Source: Streptomyces purpureus
GTDB lineage: Bacteria; Actinomycetota; Actinomycetes; Streptomycetales; Streptomycetaceae
DNA length: 64,000 bases
Assembly (NCBI RefSeq): GCF_014648195.1
Contig: NZ_BMQQ01000005.1
Span: forward strand, 184,012-248,011
Direction of reading: 5' to 3'
Each line of letters starts with the position of its first letter. The first letter of the stretch is position 1. Below the pieces are notes generated by a model, which saw only the letters and a list, made by a program, of their open reading frames with translations, did no database searches and had not been told where the DNA came from. The translations under genes were made by a program, and so were the position numbers. Of this stretch, positions 33,029-41,555 are shown piece after piece.

Positions 33029-33919
33029 ATGAGCACCCTGTCCCCGGAAGCCCTGGTCACCCTCGATGGCATCGCCGGCCACCAGCACCTCCGGACCAGC
33101 CGCATCGCCTCCGCACTCGGCAACGGCCTCGGCTCGTCCACCCTCGACTACGCCGTGGCCCACCACCTGCTCGAAGGCGCCGAGCACGCCGCGCACGCCC
33201 GGAACACGGACCTCCTCGCGTGGTACCGGAAGACGACGACGCGGGACCTGACCCACCTGTCCGCCGGCCCGCACATCCTGCTCAGCCCGCGACCCGAGAA
33301 CCTGCTCCGTTCGGAGATCTCCGAAACCGCGTACTACCTCATCCGCCCCGACACCAGCCCTGCCCTGCCCGAAGCCCAAGCGCTCGTGCGCGCCGCGCTT
33401 GCCTCGGCCACCGAGCACGGCTTCCGCACACTGCTCACCCAGCACGCCCCCGTCATCTGCCTGCTCAACCGCCGCCGACTGGACGAGACCCTCCACAGCT
33501 GGGCCCTGACCCGCCTCCCTGGCACCGTCTTCACCGACTACACCGCCCACCCCGAGGTCCTGGCCCGCGACCTGATCCACGAGGCCGCCCACAACTGGCT
33601 CAACGACGCCTTGGCCGCGCACGACGTGAGCCTCCCCGCCGACGTCACCTTCTTCTCCCCCTGGCGGGGAACTCCTCGCCCCGTCTACGGCTTCCTGCAC
33701 GCGTGCTGGGCCTTCTCCCTCACCGTGCTGTATGCACGGCAAGCCCGCCGCAGCGCCACGGGCACCGTCGTCTCCTTCCTTGACGCCCACCTGCGCCAGC
33801 AGGAGGGCCAGTTCGCCTCCGCACTCGATTCGCTGGCCGAGGCACTCTCATATGTCTCCGCCGACGTGCTCCGCGATCGCGTCAGCCGTGCCGTAAGCAA
33901 GGCAACTTCCGCACGCTGA
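33029..33919 (+). CDS. HExxH-motif protein, putative 2OG-type peptide beta-hydroxylase
   Basis: Protein of 296 aa matching the 'HEXXH motif' family now associated with RiPP clusters. After an N-terminal helical region, DLIHEAAHNWLNDALAAHDV supplies HEAAH, then FFSPWRGTPRPVYGFLHACW and AFSLTVLYARQ, the typical W-R-x-x-P-R-P and histidine segment. The family has been described as 2-oxoglutarate-dependent peptide beta-hydroxylases rather than proteases. ATG 33029 has TGGAG at 33019-33023. It is the last gene of the operon. Confidence 0.78.
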   Translation: MSTLSPEALVTLDGIAGHQHLRTSRIASALGNGLGSSTLDYAVAHHLLEGAEHAAHARNTDLLAWYRKTTTRDLTHLSAGPHILLSPRPENLLRSEISETAYYLIRPDTSPALPEAQALVRAALASATEHGFRTLLTQHAPVICLLNRRRLDETLHSWALTRLPGTVFTDYTAHPEVLARDLIHEAAHNWLNDALAAHDVSLPADVTFFSPWRGTPRPVYGFLHACWAFSLTVLYARQARRSATGTVVSFLDAHLRQQEGQFASALDSLAEALSYVSADVLRDRVSRAVSKATSAR

Positions 33920-33984
33920 AGCGCGCGCTCATGCCATCCTGATTGCCTGGCCTGCAGACGAAGCAGGCCCAGGACGGGCATGGA

Positions 33985-34803
33985 ATGACCACGTCCAACA
34001 AGTACGCTCCCTGGCCTCCCGCCACGGTCACCGCGGTCGCGGACGTTCTCGCCGACACGAACGAGGGGCTGACTGGCGGGGAGGTCGATCTCCTGCTGGC
34101 CGAGATCGGCATAGCGGACGCCGAGGGGTCCAGTAAGCGCAAGCGGCTGGCGCAGGCACTGCTCGTACGGCAGGCCCGCGATCAGGCGTCGAACTGCGTG
34201 ATCAAGTTCATCACCGAGGCCATGGCTCCCGTGCGCTACCGGCAGCATCCTGACGTGTTTTCCCGGCGTCGTGACGACCTCAACGAGGTCTTGGTCCACG
34301 TCGGCCTGCGCGTCAACAACGAGGGCAAGGTGGCACGAGGGCCAGCCGCGAGCACGCTGGATGAGGCAGCTCAGCACGCCAACTCCTTGCGGTCGGAGCT
34401 TCGCCGTCGTGGAACGCACCCGGAAGTGCTGGCGTACTGCACCAAAGAGATCCTGGCCAAGAATGCCTTCCACGCCAGCCTGGAGGCCACGAAGTCTGTC
34501 TTTGACCGCCTCCGACAACTCACCGGCGAGAGGCTGGACGGCGCCCGACTGCTCGACGCCGTGCTCATGTCCGGCTCGACCGGTACTCCGCGCGTCGCCA
34601 TCAACACCGGAGCGACCAAAACGGAGGAAGACGAACAGAAGGGGTTCGCAGCCTTGATCAAGGGGCTGGGCAGCATGTACCGCAACCCCACGGCGCACGA
34701 TCCGCGGCTTCACCGGCCCGTCACCGACGACGAGCTGCTGGAGTTGCTGACCACCCTCTCGATGGTTCACCGCCGTCTCGACCACGCCCGCGTGGCGCCC
34801 TGA
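33985..34803 (+). CDS. TIGR02391 (Ymh) family protein
   Basis: Protein of 272 aa. The C-terminal half has the TIGR02391/Ymh pattern: HPEVLAYCTKEILAKNAFHA, SLEATKSVFDRLRQLTGERL, LMSGSTGTPRVAINTG and ALIKGLGSMYRNPTAHDPRL, ending in a helical segment. The N-terminal half is helical. The family is often found near restriction-modification and other defence genes; function unproven. The frame is open from 33943 but ATG 33985 is the first plausible start. Confidence 0.75.
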   Translation: MTTSNKYAPWPPATVTAVADVLADTNEGLTGGEVDLLLAEIGIADAEGSSKRKRLAQALLVRQARDQASNCVIKFITEAMAPVRYRQHPDVFSRRRDDLNEVLVHVGLRVNNEGKVARGPAASTLDEAAQHANSLRSELRRRGTHPEVLAYCTKEILAKNAFHASLEATKSVFDRLRQLTGERLDGARLLDAVLMSGSTGTPRVAINTGATKTEEDEQKGFAALIKGLGSMYRNPTAHDPRLHRPVTDDELLELLTTLSMVHRRLDHARVAP

Positions 34804-34879
34804 CCGACGCCGCCGTAGCCACCGCTGCCTGAACCATGGAGCGGTGGCTCCTAGCCTGCCACAGCCACTCTGCCGGAGG

Positions 34880-35165
34880 CTCGATTGTTGCTGAGGTTGA
34901 ACTCGTGGAGTCGCAGGGGCTCACTGCTCGTCACGAGAGACGAAGTTCGCCCAGTTGGAGGCAGAGCTGACCAAGGGGCCGGCCGCGCACAGCTGGGAAG
35001 ACTAGCGCTGGACTCTGAACCGCGTGAAGGTGATCGGCCGACGCTGCCACATGACCTACACGATCCAGGGTGTGCGGAAGCTGCTGGTGCGAAGCGGCTG
35101 GTCCTGCCAGGTCCCTGCCCGACGCGCGATCGAGCGGGACGACGAGGCGGTCGCCGGGCCCGCGA
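34880..35165 (+). pseudogene. IS630-type transposase remnant (frameshift and in-frame stop)
   Basis: In frame from about 34955 the translation reads QLEAELTKGPAAHSWED, stop (TAG at 35004-35006), RWTLNRVKVIGRR, then YTIQGVRKLLVRSGWSCQVP and ARRAIERDDEAVAG, the conserved N-terminal winged-HTH of Streptomyces IS630-family transposases. Upstream of 34955 the match needs a frameshift. The DDE catalytic part is gone. No inverted repeats were recognised, so this is an old relic. Confidence 0.65.
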
Positions 35166-35166
35166 A

Positions 35167-35515
35167 TCAGACGGAGACCAGTAGGCCACGCAGCTCACGG
35201 TCGGTGGCCCGGGGCCTCTCTATCTCCGGGGGATGGGTGACTTCGCGCGCCAACTGCCTGACACCATCGCGAGCGTGGCCTTGCTGGACGGTTGAACTAC
35301 GCAGGGGACGAAGGTGGCCGACGAGACGTAGCTGCGTCACGAGCCTGGCGGGCAGGTCTTCCAAAGTCTCGAGGACCACTTCGGCCCCGGCGTCTTTCAG
35401 GACGTGAGCCGAAGTCTTCCTGGATGCGACCGCGACGACCGCTGCTCCGCCTTCGAGGCCCGTACGGACGTCCTCCGGGGAGTGGCCAATGACGACGGCG
35501 AGGAGAGTCGCACTT
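35167..35515 (-). pseudogene. HAD-family phosphatase C-terminal remnant
   Basis: Reverse-strand frame with VVIGHSPEDVRTGLEGGAAV, VAVASRKTSAHVLKDAGAE and VVLETLEDLPARLVTQL. This is the typical C-terminal end of HAD hydrolases (Gly-(H/D)-(T/S)-P-x-D, VAVATG-like, GAD-x-VL-x-x-L). The N-terminal catalytic DxDxT region is absent. It abuts the transposase relic, suggesting insertion-related deletion. Confidence 0.6.
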
Positions 35516-35691
35516 TCGTTGGGCCCAGACCATGAGTGTGATGCCGCATCACATGGCTGATTTCTGTGACTTCAGTACCGCAGAGATCGGGCAGAATCGG
35601 TGAGCTTCACACCAGTGCCGGAACTGGCCGTGCAACCCGCCACATGGTGCGGCCGCAGGCTCGTCTGGCGAGCGAGGACAAAGGGAAGACC

Positions 35692-36681
35692 ATGTTGGCG
35701 GGGTTGGGTCTGGGAGCTGTTGAGTCGGAGTTCTACCGCCTCTTTCTGACGCGGCTGACGTCGACCGCAGAGTGTGTCGGTGACTCGGTGGGCCTCTCCG
35801 CGCAGGAGGCCTACCTTGTCGCAGAGCGGCTCTTGTCGCTGGGCTTGCTCGCCGGGACCGCAGGGGGAGAACTGCGTGCCGTCCATCCGGTCCTGGCCTG
35901 TCATCCCTTGTTGGAACGCGCCGAACTGCGTCTGGCACGTCAGCAGAAGGAACTCGAGCTGAGCCGTGCGGCGGTCGATGAGCTGGCCTCCGAGATCGGA
36001 TCGGAGAGGGTCTCCTCCCTTGCCGAGGCGGAGGTTCACCGTGGAGCCGCTGCGGCCTGGTCGTTTCTGGAGCAGATCGCGGCCACGGCGTCGACGTCGG
36101 TGCAGTGCATGGCCGCCGCCGGCGCCGCCCCGGGAGTAGGGGAGACCTCCGACTACACGGCGATCGGCGAGCTCGCGGCCTTCACTGCCCGGCGGGGCAC
36201 CCCCGTGCAGCTCCTGCTCTTGGAGAGCATCGACATCCTGCCCAGCCTGGTGGACGGCGCCCACACGATGGCAGCGGCCGGTGTCGAGATCCGCACCGTG
36301 CCCACGCTCCCCGTCTGGGTGTTCATCGTCGACGACGAGTACGTCGCCACCGCTCTGGACCCCGCCGACAATCAGGCAGGGATCATGGTCGTCCGAACAC
36401 CGGGGGCGGTCGCGGCCGCTGCCGATCTCTTCGTCCGTCACTGGCGCGGAGCCGCACCGCTTGCCGCTCCTGATCACCAGACACCCCGCGACCTGATGCA
36501 GAAGCACCGCGATCTCATCGCGCTGCTCGCCGACGAGGTGAAGGACGAGGCCATCGCGCGGCGCCTCGGCGTATCGCCGTCGACCGCACGACGCCGCATC
36601 AAGGACCTTTGCCGCGAGTTCGAGGTGAGCACCCGCACTCAACTGGTGGTCAGGGCATGCCGGATGGGCCTGCTCGACTGA
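35692..36681 (+). CDS. TrmB/LuxR-type transcriptional regulator
   Basis: Protein of 329 aa. The N-terminal winged helix is TrmB-like (ESEFYRLFLTRLTSTAECVG, LSAQEAYLVAERLLSLGLLA), followed by a coiled region and a phospholipase-D-like effector fold (TPVQLLLLESIDILPSLVDG, VWVFIVDDEYVATALD). The C-terminal LuxR-type HTH reads DEAIARRLGVSPSTARRRIK. This architecture is common in Streptomyces regulators. ATG 35692 follows AAGGGAAG. The frame is open upstream to 35566 but without a start signal. Target unknown. Confidence 0.8.
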   Translation: MLAGLGLGAVESEFYRLFLTRLTSTAECVGDSVGLSAQEAYLVAERLLSLGLLAGTAGGELRAVHPVLACHPLLERAELRLARQQKELELSRAAVDELASEIGSERVSSLAEAEVHRGAAAAWSFLEQIAATASTSVQCMAAAGAAPGVGETSDYTAIGELAAFTARRGTPVQLLLLESIDILPSLVDGAHTMAAAGVEIRTVPTLPVWVFIVDDEYVATALDPADNQAGIMVVRTPGAVAAAADLFVRHWRGAAPLAAPDHQTPRDLMQKHRDLIALLADEVKDEAIARRLGVSPSTARRRIKDLCREFEVSTRTQLVVRACRMGLLD

Positions 36682-36891
36682 TCCCGACTGTGGGGCGATG
36701 CGGATCAATCCGGCGCCCCGATCCTCTCTTAATGATCTTGGTCACCTGTGCTCACGCCAAAGCTCACCACGCCAACCTGCACAGACACACCCCAAGGCGT
36801 CCTACGGTGGTGACAGATCGCAGGCCGCAGCGCTTGAACGCGCAGCGACGCCCCGCATCGCGGTCATCCCACCACCACCGAAGGGTCGCTC

Positions 36892-37509
36892 ATGCCTGCC
36901 CGCATGCCCGCAAAGCCCACGAGGACCTCTGCATTCCGCCTCGGCGCAGCCCTGGTATCCCTCTCACTCGCCCTGCTCCCCACCTCCCTGGCAACCCCGC
37001 AGGCCCACGCCGCAGGACGAGGACAGGTGTGCTTCTTCCTCGACACCGACAGCGCGGGCGGCGCCGGACACGCCGGCTGGGCCGTCAAGGACACCGCCCG
37101 CGCCGACCACTACATCTGGGGAACCTTCCAAGGGCCGACCATGAAGCAGCCCCTCGCCATGGGCGCTCGCATCGCAGGCGGAACCTGGCGAGACCTGACT
37201 GCGAAAGGCAGCATCCTTGCCCCCTCGAAGTACGAGTTCTACCGATGCCAGACAACCGCGAGCGGCAGCATCGCCCACGCACAGCGCACCTACCGAGCGC
37301 TGGCCCGCACGAGCTATGACCTCCTCACAAACAACTGTCTGACGGGCGCCGGCGAGATCTTCCGGGCCTACAGCCCCGCCATGAGCACACGGCACCTTCC
37401 TGTTGGCCTGGGAGGCCGCCCCAACGGAGGCGGTCTGAGCCCGACGTACTACATCAAGACCCGCCTCACCTCACATGCCAGCGGCTGGGGCCCGGTCAAC
37501 CGGTACTGA
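36892..37509 (+). CDS. Secreted hypothetical protein
   Basis: Protein of 205 aa with a Sec signal peptide (basic start, LGAALVSLSLALLPTSLA, cleavage near AHA-AG). The mature part has GHAGWAVKDTARADHYIWGT and SYDLLTNNCLTGAGEIFRAY. A conserved His and Cys (GHAGWA, NNCLTGA) resemble the catalytic residues of papain-like NlpC/P60 or LRAT folds, which is an inference. ATG 36892 is preceded by AAGGG. Confidence 0.75.
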   Translation: MPARMPAKPTRTSAFRLGAALVSLSLALLPTSLATPQAHAAGRGQVCFFLDTDSAGGAGHAGWAVKDTARADHYIWGTFQGPTMKQPLAMGARIAGGTWRDLTAKGSILAPSKYEFYRCQTTASGSIAHAQRTYRALARTSYDLLTNNCLTGAGEIFRAYSPAMSTRHLPVGLGGRPNGGGLSPTYYIKTRLTSHASGWGPVNRY

Positions 37510-37590
37510 TCACGGCGCACCGCACCGAGGCACTCCGTTTCCCGCTTATGTGTCCTTCGCACACCTGACTCTCCACGGAGGCATGAAGTC

Positions 37591-38025
37591 ATGCGAAAAA
37601 CCCTCCTGTTCCTCGGCCTGACCCTGGTAGCCGCCTTTGGAATCGGCTATCTGGCTCTCCGCGACGACCAGCCACCACGCCCACCGGACAACGGCAAGCC
37701 CCCAGGCGCCCCCTCACTTCCGTACAAGTCGGGTGGACCTCTGCCCGCCCAAGCGGCTGACATCGCTCAGGACCTGGCCTCCAGCGATGCCGCCACCCAG
37801 CGGGCGGCACTCACCCCGGAACTGGATCACGCTCTGGAGGCTGGCCGCCTTCTCCCCGAGGGAACCCGCATCGACCTGAGCGAGGACAGCTGGCACGAGG
37901 CCAACGGCTACGCCAACGCACAGGCCACCCTGACGAAACCAGGGAAACCCGCACAGCACGTCCTCATGGGGTTCGCCAAGCGGAGTACCGGATGGCGCAT
38001 CACCGTAGTGGAGGTCCTGAAGTGA
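37591..38025 (+). CDS. Small membrane-anchored hypothetical protein
   Basis: Protein of 144 aa: an N-terminal membrane anchor (RKTLLFLGLTLVAAFGIGYL), a proline-rich linker, then a small extracytoplasmic domain (AADIAQDLASSDAATQRAAL, WHEANGYANAQATLTKPGKP) ending WRITVVEVLK. GGAGG lies 9 nt before ATG 37591. The stop overlaps the GTG of the lipase-like gene (GTGA at 38022), so the two are coupled. Confidence 0.7.
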   Translation: MRKTLLFLGLTLVAAFGIGYLALRDDQPPRPPDNGKPPGAPSLPYKSGGPLPAQAADIAQDLASSDAATQRAALTPELDHALEAGRLLPEGTRIDLSEDSWHEANGYANAQATLTKPGKPAQHVLMGFAKRSTGWRITVVEVLK

Positions 38026-39815
38026 CGGGCCATTCGATCCGGAAACGCATTGTCGCCCTCTGTTTCACCCTGCTGACCCTCCTCGGCCTCACTACGGTGC
38101 TTTCCGGGACCGCAGCGGCGGGCCCCTGTTCCACGGGCGGCAAGGTCGTACAGGTCGAGCCACGCGGGCCGGTGGCGAACAGTACGCCCGTCCTCTTCGT
38201 CCACGGCATCAACGCCGGAGCCGACACCTGGAACCAACCCGAGGGGGTGTACCCGGCCGACAAGGCGCAGAAGGCAGGCGAGGCATACCGGCCGGGGAAG
38301 GGATCCTTTCCCGCGAGAGTCGCCCACCTGGCCCGGGTCACGGCGTGGACCTACGACTACTACGCGGCCCAGCCCGAATGGGTCACGGACCGTCGCATCG
38401 GTCCGGCGCTCGCGGACGCCATCAACTGCTTGGCCCGAGCGACCGGCCACAAGGTCGTGGTCGTCGGCCACTCCATGGGCGGCCTCGCCACCCAGTACGC
38501 AGCCTCACGCTCCGACGGCCGGTCCGACAGCAAGACGTGGCAGAACATCGCCGAGGTCATCACCATCGGCACGCCGACGGTCGGCTCCCAACTCATCACC
38601 GCCCTCCAAACGGGCACGGACCTGCTCAGCATCTCCCGTCACCCCGTACTCATGACGCTCGACGCCGTCCTCAGTTTCTGTGCGGGATACGACCTCACAC
38701 ACGAAGACGACATCTGCAATGCATTCACAGCGCTCAGATCTCCCCAGGGCCGTGCGCTGAGGTACCGCTCGGCCGAGATCGGCAAACTGCCGCCCTGGCC
38801 CAAGGAACTGCCCGTCCGGGCGATCGCGGGCGACATCAGGTTCACCCTGCCCCGGGGGCCTTTCGACGTCGCCCCGCCGCCCGAAGTGGGAATCGGGGAC
38901 ATCGCCGTCACCCTCGACTCCGCCACCGCGTACGCGAACATGACCGGCAAGCCGCAAGTCCTCACCTGCCGCCCGAGCGGCTGGAAGGTTCTTGAGAGCG
39001 GCTGCAACCACGTTTACATCAAGACCGATCCCGTCGTCATGGAGACGGTGATCAAGCAGATCGAACGCATCCGGGGCACACAGCCCGTCAAGCCCGTCCC
39101 CACGAACCCGTGCCCCACCCGCGCGGAACTGAAGACGGCAGTCACCCGCACCTTGCAAGCGCCCTCCGAAGTCCACCTCGGAGACAGCAAGTGCTACCCC
39201 GGCTGGTCGGCCGTCATCTGGGGAGACACTCCCGCCACCGACTCCGTGATCACCACGGTCTTCACCCGTACGGCCGGCCGGCTCAAACTGGCCACCCACC
39301 TCGTCCCGGTCATGGAGGACGACCACGACCCGGACTGGGTCCGTGACTGCGGCCGACTCCGAGGCATGAAACCGCCCGCCCGGCTACTCGAGTTCACCGG
39401 CTGCCCGGCCACAGCCCAACAACCGACCACGACCACCATCGACGGCGCCGCGGCCCTGGGGCTCATCCAGCGGCACAACTTCAGCACCACTGTCACCGCA
39501 CAGGAGATCACCCGCATGACCGGCCCGCTACGCGCCGTCCAAGCCGCCTGCGTAGGCAGCGCCAACGGCAACTGCGTCAGCGTGTTCTTCTTCTACGGCA
39601 ACAGGTACGTGGGCCAGGCGACCGGATCCGGGCAGCTCCGCCTCGCCTCGCAGAACGGCACGGAAGCCGTACTCACCCGACCGATCTTCAAGGACACCGA
39701 TCCCACCTGTTGCCCCTCAGGAGGAACCGAGACGCATCGCGTCCGATGGGGAGGCAGCGCCGTTGTAGCCAGCCCGTCCCTCCCCTACTTCGAGCCGGCA
39801 GACGAACCCCTGTAG
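38022..39815 (+). CDS. Secreted alpha/beta hydrolase (esterase/lipase-like)
   Basis: Protein of 597 aa with a signal peptide (VALCFTLLTLLGLTTVLSG, cleavage near AAA-GP). The hydrolase domain has the oxyanion region PVLFVHGINAGADTWN and the nucleophile elbow VVVVGHSMGGLATQYAASRS; other family features are IGTPTVGSQLI and a C-terminal NHVYIKTDPVV histidine region near residue 330. The last 230 residues form one or more extra domains with paired cysteines. It likely acts on lipids or esters outside the cell. Confidence 0.8.
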   Translation: MTGHSIRKRIVALCFTLLTLLGLTTVLSGTAAAGPCSTGGKVVQVEPRGPVANSTPVLFVHGINAGADTWNQPEGVYPADKAQKAGEAYRPGKGSFPARVAHLARVTAWTYDYYAAQPEWVTDRRIGPALADAINCLARATGHKVVVVGHSMGGLATQYAASRSDGRSDSKTWQNIAEVITIGTPTVGSQLITALQTGTDLLSISRHPVLMTLDAVLSFCAGYDLTHEDDICNAFTALRSPQGRALRYRSAEIGKLPPWPKELPVRAIAGDIRFTLPRGPFDVAPPPEVGIGDIAVTLDSATAYANMTGKPQVLTCRPSGWKVLESGCNHVYIKTDPVVMETVIKQIERIRGTQPVKPVPTNPCPTRAELKTAVTRTLQAPSEVHLGDSKCYPGWSAVIWGDTPATDSVITTVFTRTAGRLKLATHLVPVMEDDHDPDWVRDCGRLRGMKPPARLLEFTGCPATAQQPTTTTIDGAAALGLIQRHNFSTTVTAQEITRMTGPLRAVQAACVGSANGNCVSVFFFYGNRYVGQATGSGQLRLASQNGTEAVLTRPIFKDTDPTCCPSGGTETHRVRWGGSAVVASPSLPYFEPADEPL

Positions 39816-39910
39816 GTCCTCTCCGTTGCCCGGCTGGACCCGGGCGACGACAAGTGCACAACCCACGGCGGCTACGGCTATCAACATTCAAGATGAGAAG
39901 GAGAACTCTC

Positions 39911-40072
39911 ATGGCCCGATGCAAGTCATGCCCCGACAAGAAGGGCGAGTGCCGAAAGTGCAAGGGCACCGGCAAGGTCGACGGCTTCCCCTTCCCGCGA
40001 GACTGCGACAAATGCGGAGGGGACGGCGTCTGCAGCTCGTGCAACGGCGACGGGTACACCTTCGGCTGGTAA
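39911..40072 (+). CDS. Cysteine-rich DnaJ-zinc-finger-like small protein
   Basis: Encodes 53 aa with four CxxC pairs: CKSCPDKKGECRKCKGTGKV and CDKCGGDGVCSSCNGDGYTF. The CxxCxGxG-like spacing is that of the DnaJ central zinc finger, which normally binds two zinc ions. ATG 39911 has GAAGGAG about 7 nt upstream. The frame is open upstream but that part is non-coding. Free-standing versions are found in Streptomyces with unknown function. Confidence 0.7.
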   Translation: MARCKSCPDKKGECRKCKGTGKVDGFPFPRDCDKCGGDGVCSSCNGDGYTFGW

Positions 40073-40217
40073 CCCACTGAGCGGGTCCTGGCAGAGAAGA
40101 TGGGCGGGTCGCCACCATCCAGCGGCCCGCCTACTGATCTTGAACTCGTGACATCGTGACGGGCTGACCGTCGATCGCCGGCAATGCGTGCAGTTGATCG
40201 GAACTACAGCTGGCGCA

Positions 40218-40742
40218 TCAGTCGCCACCCCTAGGATTCCTCTCTTTCACCCATGGCCTTTTTCCGCCCGGGAAGACAAATTGGTCCCATGAAAGCTGGG
40301 ACTCCCTCTCTGGAGGGGGTGGGGAAGCTTTCCTTCTTTCGAGTTCACCGTCAATGAATGCGACGTCAAAGGCGGCTTTTCGATTCAGGATAACCACCGC
40401 CGCGAGCAGCATTACAAGAAGGAGCGCGACAAGCAATAGGCCTGCTCGAATGGTGCTGAAAGTTCCACCCCATTGCATCCTTTGTATCACTTTGAAGGAG
40501 AGTGGAGCGAGGAGCAAAACGACCAAAACAATTAGAAGTGACAAGGCTGCAAGATGCCGCCTCTTGAGAACCAGCACCTTCCTCAGATTGCGCAACGCAC
40601 CTGTTTCCTCGTTGCGCTTTGGGCGGCCCACTAGGTTGTCAACCTGCGTCCAGAGAGCAGAGAAGTAGGCGAACAAAAACACCAGCAAGAGGCCGATGAG
40701 GGAGAACGCGTCGCCTATCTCTTTGTCGAGATTCACGACCAA
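40218..40742 (-). CDS. Membrane protein with three transmembrane segments
   Basis: Protein of 174 aa: FSLIGLLLVFLFAYFSALW, AALSLLIVLVVLLLAPLSF and LLLVALLLVMLLAAVVILN are clear membrane helices, with a basic loop after the first and a soluble charged C-terminus. The DNA has noticeably lower GC and different codon use from its neighbours, suggesting recent acquisition. Its start overlaps the end of the 40733-41296 gene by 10 bp, so they form an operon. Confidence 0.72.
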   Translation of the reverse strand: MVVNLDKEIGDAFSLIGLLLVFLFAYFSALWTQVDNLVGRPKRNEETGALRNLRKVLVLKRRHLAALSLLIVLVVLLLAPLSFKVIQRMQWGGTFSTIRAGLLLVALLLVMLLAAVVILNRKAAFDVAFIDGELERRKASPPPPERESQLSWDQFVFPGGKRPWVKERNPRGGD

Positions 40743-41296
40743 GGCCTCCTAGGGAGCCCGACTCGCTCCCTGAGATACTGATATGTATCGTCCGGGAACA
40801 GGCGAAGCCCTGCATTCTTGGAAGGCCTCGAGCTAGGATGATTGCTCACCGCTGTCTCCGCCATGATCCATTCACGCACAGGCGTTGAGATAAGCAATAC
40901 CTCCCACACCTCATTGTCCGGTACCGGGTCGGCACCATCCAAAGAAGACCGAATTGCGAGAATCACCTTTTCTCGAACATCTTCGAATCGGGCAATCGCC
41001 GCACGAACCAAGCCCCGGGCGGTTGGTGTCGGCACCCTGTACAGGGCCGCAACTACCTTCTCTGCATCTCCAACAGGAACTTCCTCCTGGATCAAAGCTC
41101 GAATGCGCGCCACGCGCATATCATTAGCGGTAGATGGAGTCACGATACCCATCGCCTGATCCAGCGCTTCCCGCGCACCTGCCTTGGCGATCAAAGTGGC
41201 AAGGTTTCTCTGCTTGAAATCGCCAAACACCTCTTCCAGGTGCTTGACTTCATCCGCAGTGCACCGCGCGGTCACAGTCAGATCCATAGCAATCAC
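40733..41296 (-). CDS. Hypothetical soluble protein of a low-GC gene pair
   Basis: Protein of 187 aa with mixed alpha/beta composition (TARCTADEVKHLEEVFGDFK, VARIRALIQEEVPVGDAEKV, VWEVLLISTPVREWIMAE). No motif recognised. GTG 41296 has GAGGGG about 5 nt upstream; ATG 41287 is an alternative. It shares low GC with the downstream membrane protein gene, so the pair probably moved together. Confidence 0.65.
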   Translation of the reverse strand: MIAMDLTVTARCTADEVKHLEEVFGDFKQRNLATLIAKAGAREALDQAMGIVTPSTANDMRVARIRALIQEEVPVGDAEKVVAALYRVPTPTARGLVRAAIARFEDVREKVILAIRSSLDGADPVPDNEVWEVLLISTPVREWIMAETAVSNHPSSRPSKNAGLRLFPDDTYQYLRERVGLPRRPWS

Positions 41297-41369
41297 TGAA
41301 GCCCCTCTGCGCGGAGTTCGCTGCTCGAACTACTCCAAGTGGAACAGTGACAACGGGCAGCTGCGCTGC

Positions 41370-41555
41370 TCAGATTGGCCGGGCGGTGAACGGCACGAGC
41401 TCGTCCGAGCGCATGATGGGCGCGGTGATGTGCTGGCCGCAGGCGACGTAGGGCTCGATGTCGCGCTCGGGGGTGACCTCCCAGCGGAGGGTGGCGCCGC
41501 AGGTGCGGTTCGCATCCACGAGGATGGGGCAGGTGTCGGTGTTCGGGTTGGCCAT
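41370..41555 (-). CDS. Small cysteine-containing hypothetical protein
   Basis: Encodes 61 aa with cysteines in TDTCPILVDANRTCGATLRW and VACGQHITAPIM, an arrangement that could bind a metal. Its ATG overlaps the stop of the upstream gene (TAATG), placing it as the last gene of a four-gene operon of small proteins. No family recognised. Confidence 0.6.
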   Translation of the reverse strand: MANPNTDTCPILVDANRTCGATLRWEVTPERDIEPYVACGQHITAPIMRSDELVPFTARPI

